Assembly: GCA_015478575.1 (NCBI GenBank) | Contig: JADMIN010000180.1 | Span: forward strand, 1-6,039 | Reading direction: 5' to 3' | DNA from: Ktedonobacterales bacterium | GTDB taxonomy: Bacteria > Chloroflexota > Ktedonobacteria > Ktedonobacterales > JADMIN01 | DNA: 6,039 bases | In this document: positions 5,823 through 6,039 of the stretch, in pieces | How the letters are laid out: each line of letters starts with the position of its first letter | Numbering within the stretch: position 1 is the first letter of the stretch | Notes under the pieces: generated by a model | Database searches by the model: none | Seen by the model: only the letters and a program-made list of their open reading frames with translations | Told to the model about the DNA's origin: nothing | Program-made: the position numbers and the translations under genes

Positions 5823-6039
5823 GTGAAGAAGCCGTTGTTTGGCGCCTTTCAGGGTCCAAAAGCAGGTGAGCATACGCTGGGGCCGATCCAGCGTGTGGAC
5901 GTGCCCATGCGGCACTACGACCTCAACGACGAGGTGGATTTCGTCATTGTGGGGGTCGGCGCGGGCGGCGGCGTGCTGGCCCAGCGTCTGGCGCGCGCCG
6001 GATTCCGCGTGGTGGCCTTCGACGCTGGCCCCTTCTGGG
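5823..6039 (+). CDS. GMC family oxidoreductase, FAD-binding N-terminus (3'-truncated)
   Basis: Only the first 72 codons are in the window. After a 37-residue lead (VKKPLFGAFQGPK... HYDLNDEV) comes a classic FAD Rossmann fold: DFVIVGVGAGGGVLAQRLA with the dinucleotide motif G44-x-G46-x-x-G49, then GFRVVAFDAGPFW, where D67 takes the place of the acidic residue that binds the FAD ribose (usually Glu in the family). GMC enzymes oxidise alcohols, sugars or sugar acids. Placement directly after a subunit 3-type gene (42 bp gap) marks it as the catalytic subunit of a gluconate 2-dehydrogenase-like complex. No signal peptide is visible, as for its partner. The substrate cannot be inferred, because the catalytic His/Asn region lies outside the window. 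The start is GTG. Confidence 0.88.
   Translation, partial: MKKPLFGAFQGPKAGEHTLGPIQRVDVPMRHYDLNDEVDFVIVGVGAGGGVLAQRLARAGFRVVAFDAGPFW

Noticed and set aside
4915..5826. A 303-codon plus-strand frame overlapping the subunit 3 gene
   Set aside because: Its translation is Arg/Ser-rich with no domain, as expected for an out-of-frame reading of a high-GC gene; the overlapping frame has clear family motifs.
4920..5915. A 331-codon open frame on the minus strand, across the subunit 3 gene
   Set aside because: It lies opposite a gene with recognisable family motifs and a coupled start. Its translation shows no recognisable domain, and long antisense frames are common in high-GC DNA.

Overview
This is a high-GC bacterial window in which every gene I can support lies on the + strand. 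The layout is a 5'-truncated molybdopterin oxidoreductase (2-472), a thiamine-diphosphate (ThDP) enzyme (694-2580), an enolase-superfamily enzyme of the mandelate racemase type (2665-3768), an unrecognised membrane protein made of two tandem repeats (3790-4899), a gluconate 2-dehydrogenase subunit 3-type protein (4896-5780), and the start of a GMC-type FAD oxidoreductase (5823 to past the window end). The strong C/G bias at third codon positions and the gene types would suit a soil or thermophilic high-GC bacterium. Chloroflexota such as Ktedonobacteria or Thermomicrobia is my guess, but nothing here fixes the taxonomy.

Region by region: the molybdopterin gene ends at 472 and is followed by 221 bp without a gene. 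That gap carries a 19-bp perfect direct repeat just upstream of the ThDP enzyme. A GC-rich hairpin without a T-tract separates the ThDP gene from the genes downstream. From 2665 onward spacing is tight (21 bp, then a 4-base ATGA overlap, then 42 bp), so 2665 to the window end looks like one operon. Two adjacent minisatellites, with units of 21 bp and 15 bp, sit at the 5' end of the membrane protein gene. Both keep the reading frame.

Functionally, a GMC flavoprotein plus a subunit 3 partner is the core of membrane-linked sugar or sugar-acid dehydrogenases. The classical complex has a multihaem cytochrome c as third subunit. Here the companion gene instead encodes a predicted 8-segment membrane protein built from two copies of a 4-segment unit with paired conserved histidines. 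Enolase-superfamily enzymes often dehydrate or isomerise sugar acids, and ThDP enzymes handle 2-keto acids, so a sugar or sugar-acid oxidation pathway is a reasonable but unproven reading. The most interesting candidate for something undescribed is the duplicated membrane protein as electron-transfer partner or anchor of the dehydrogenase.
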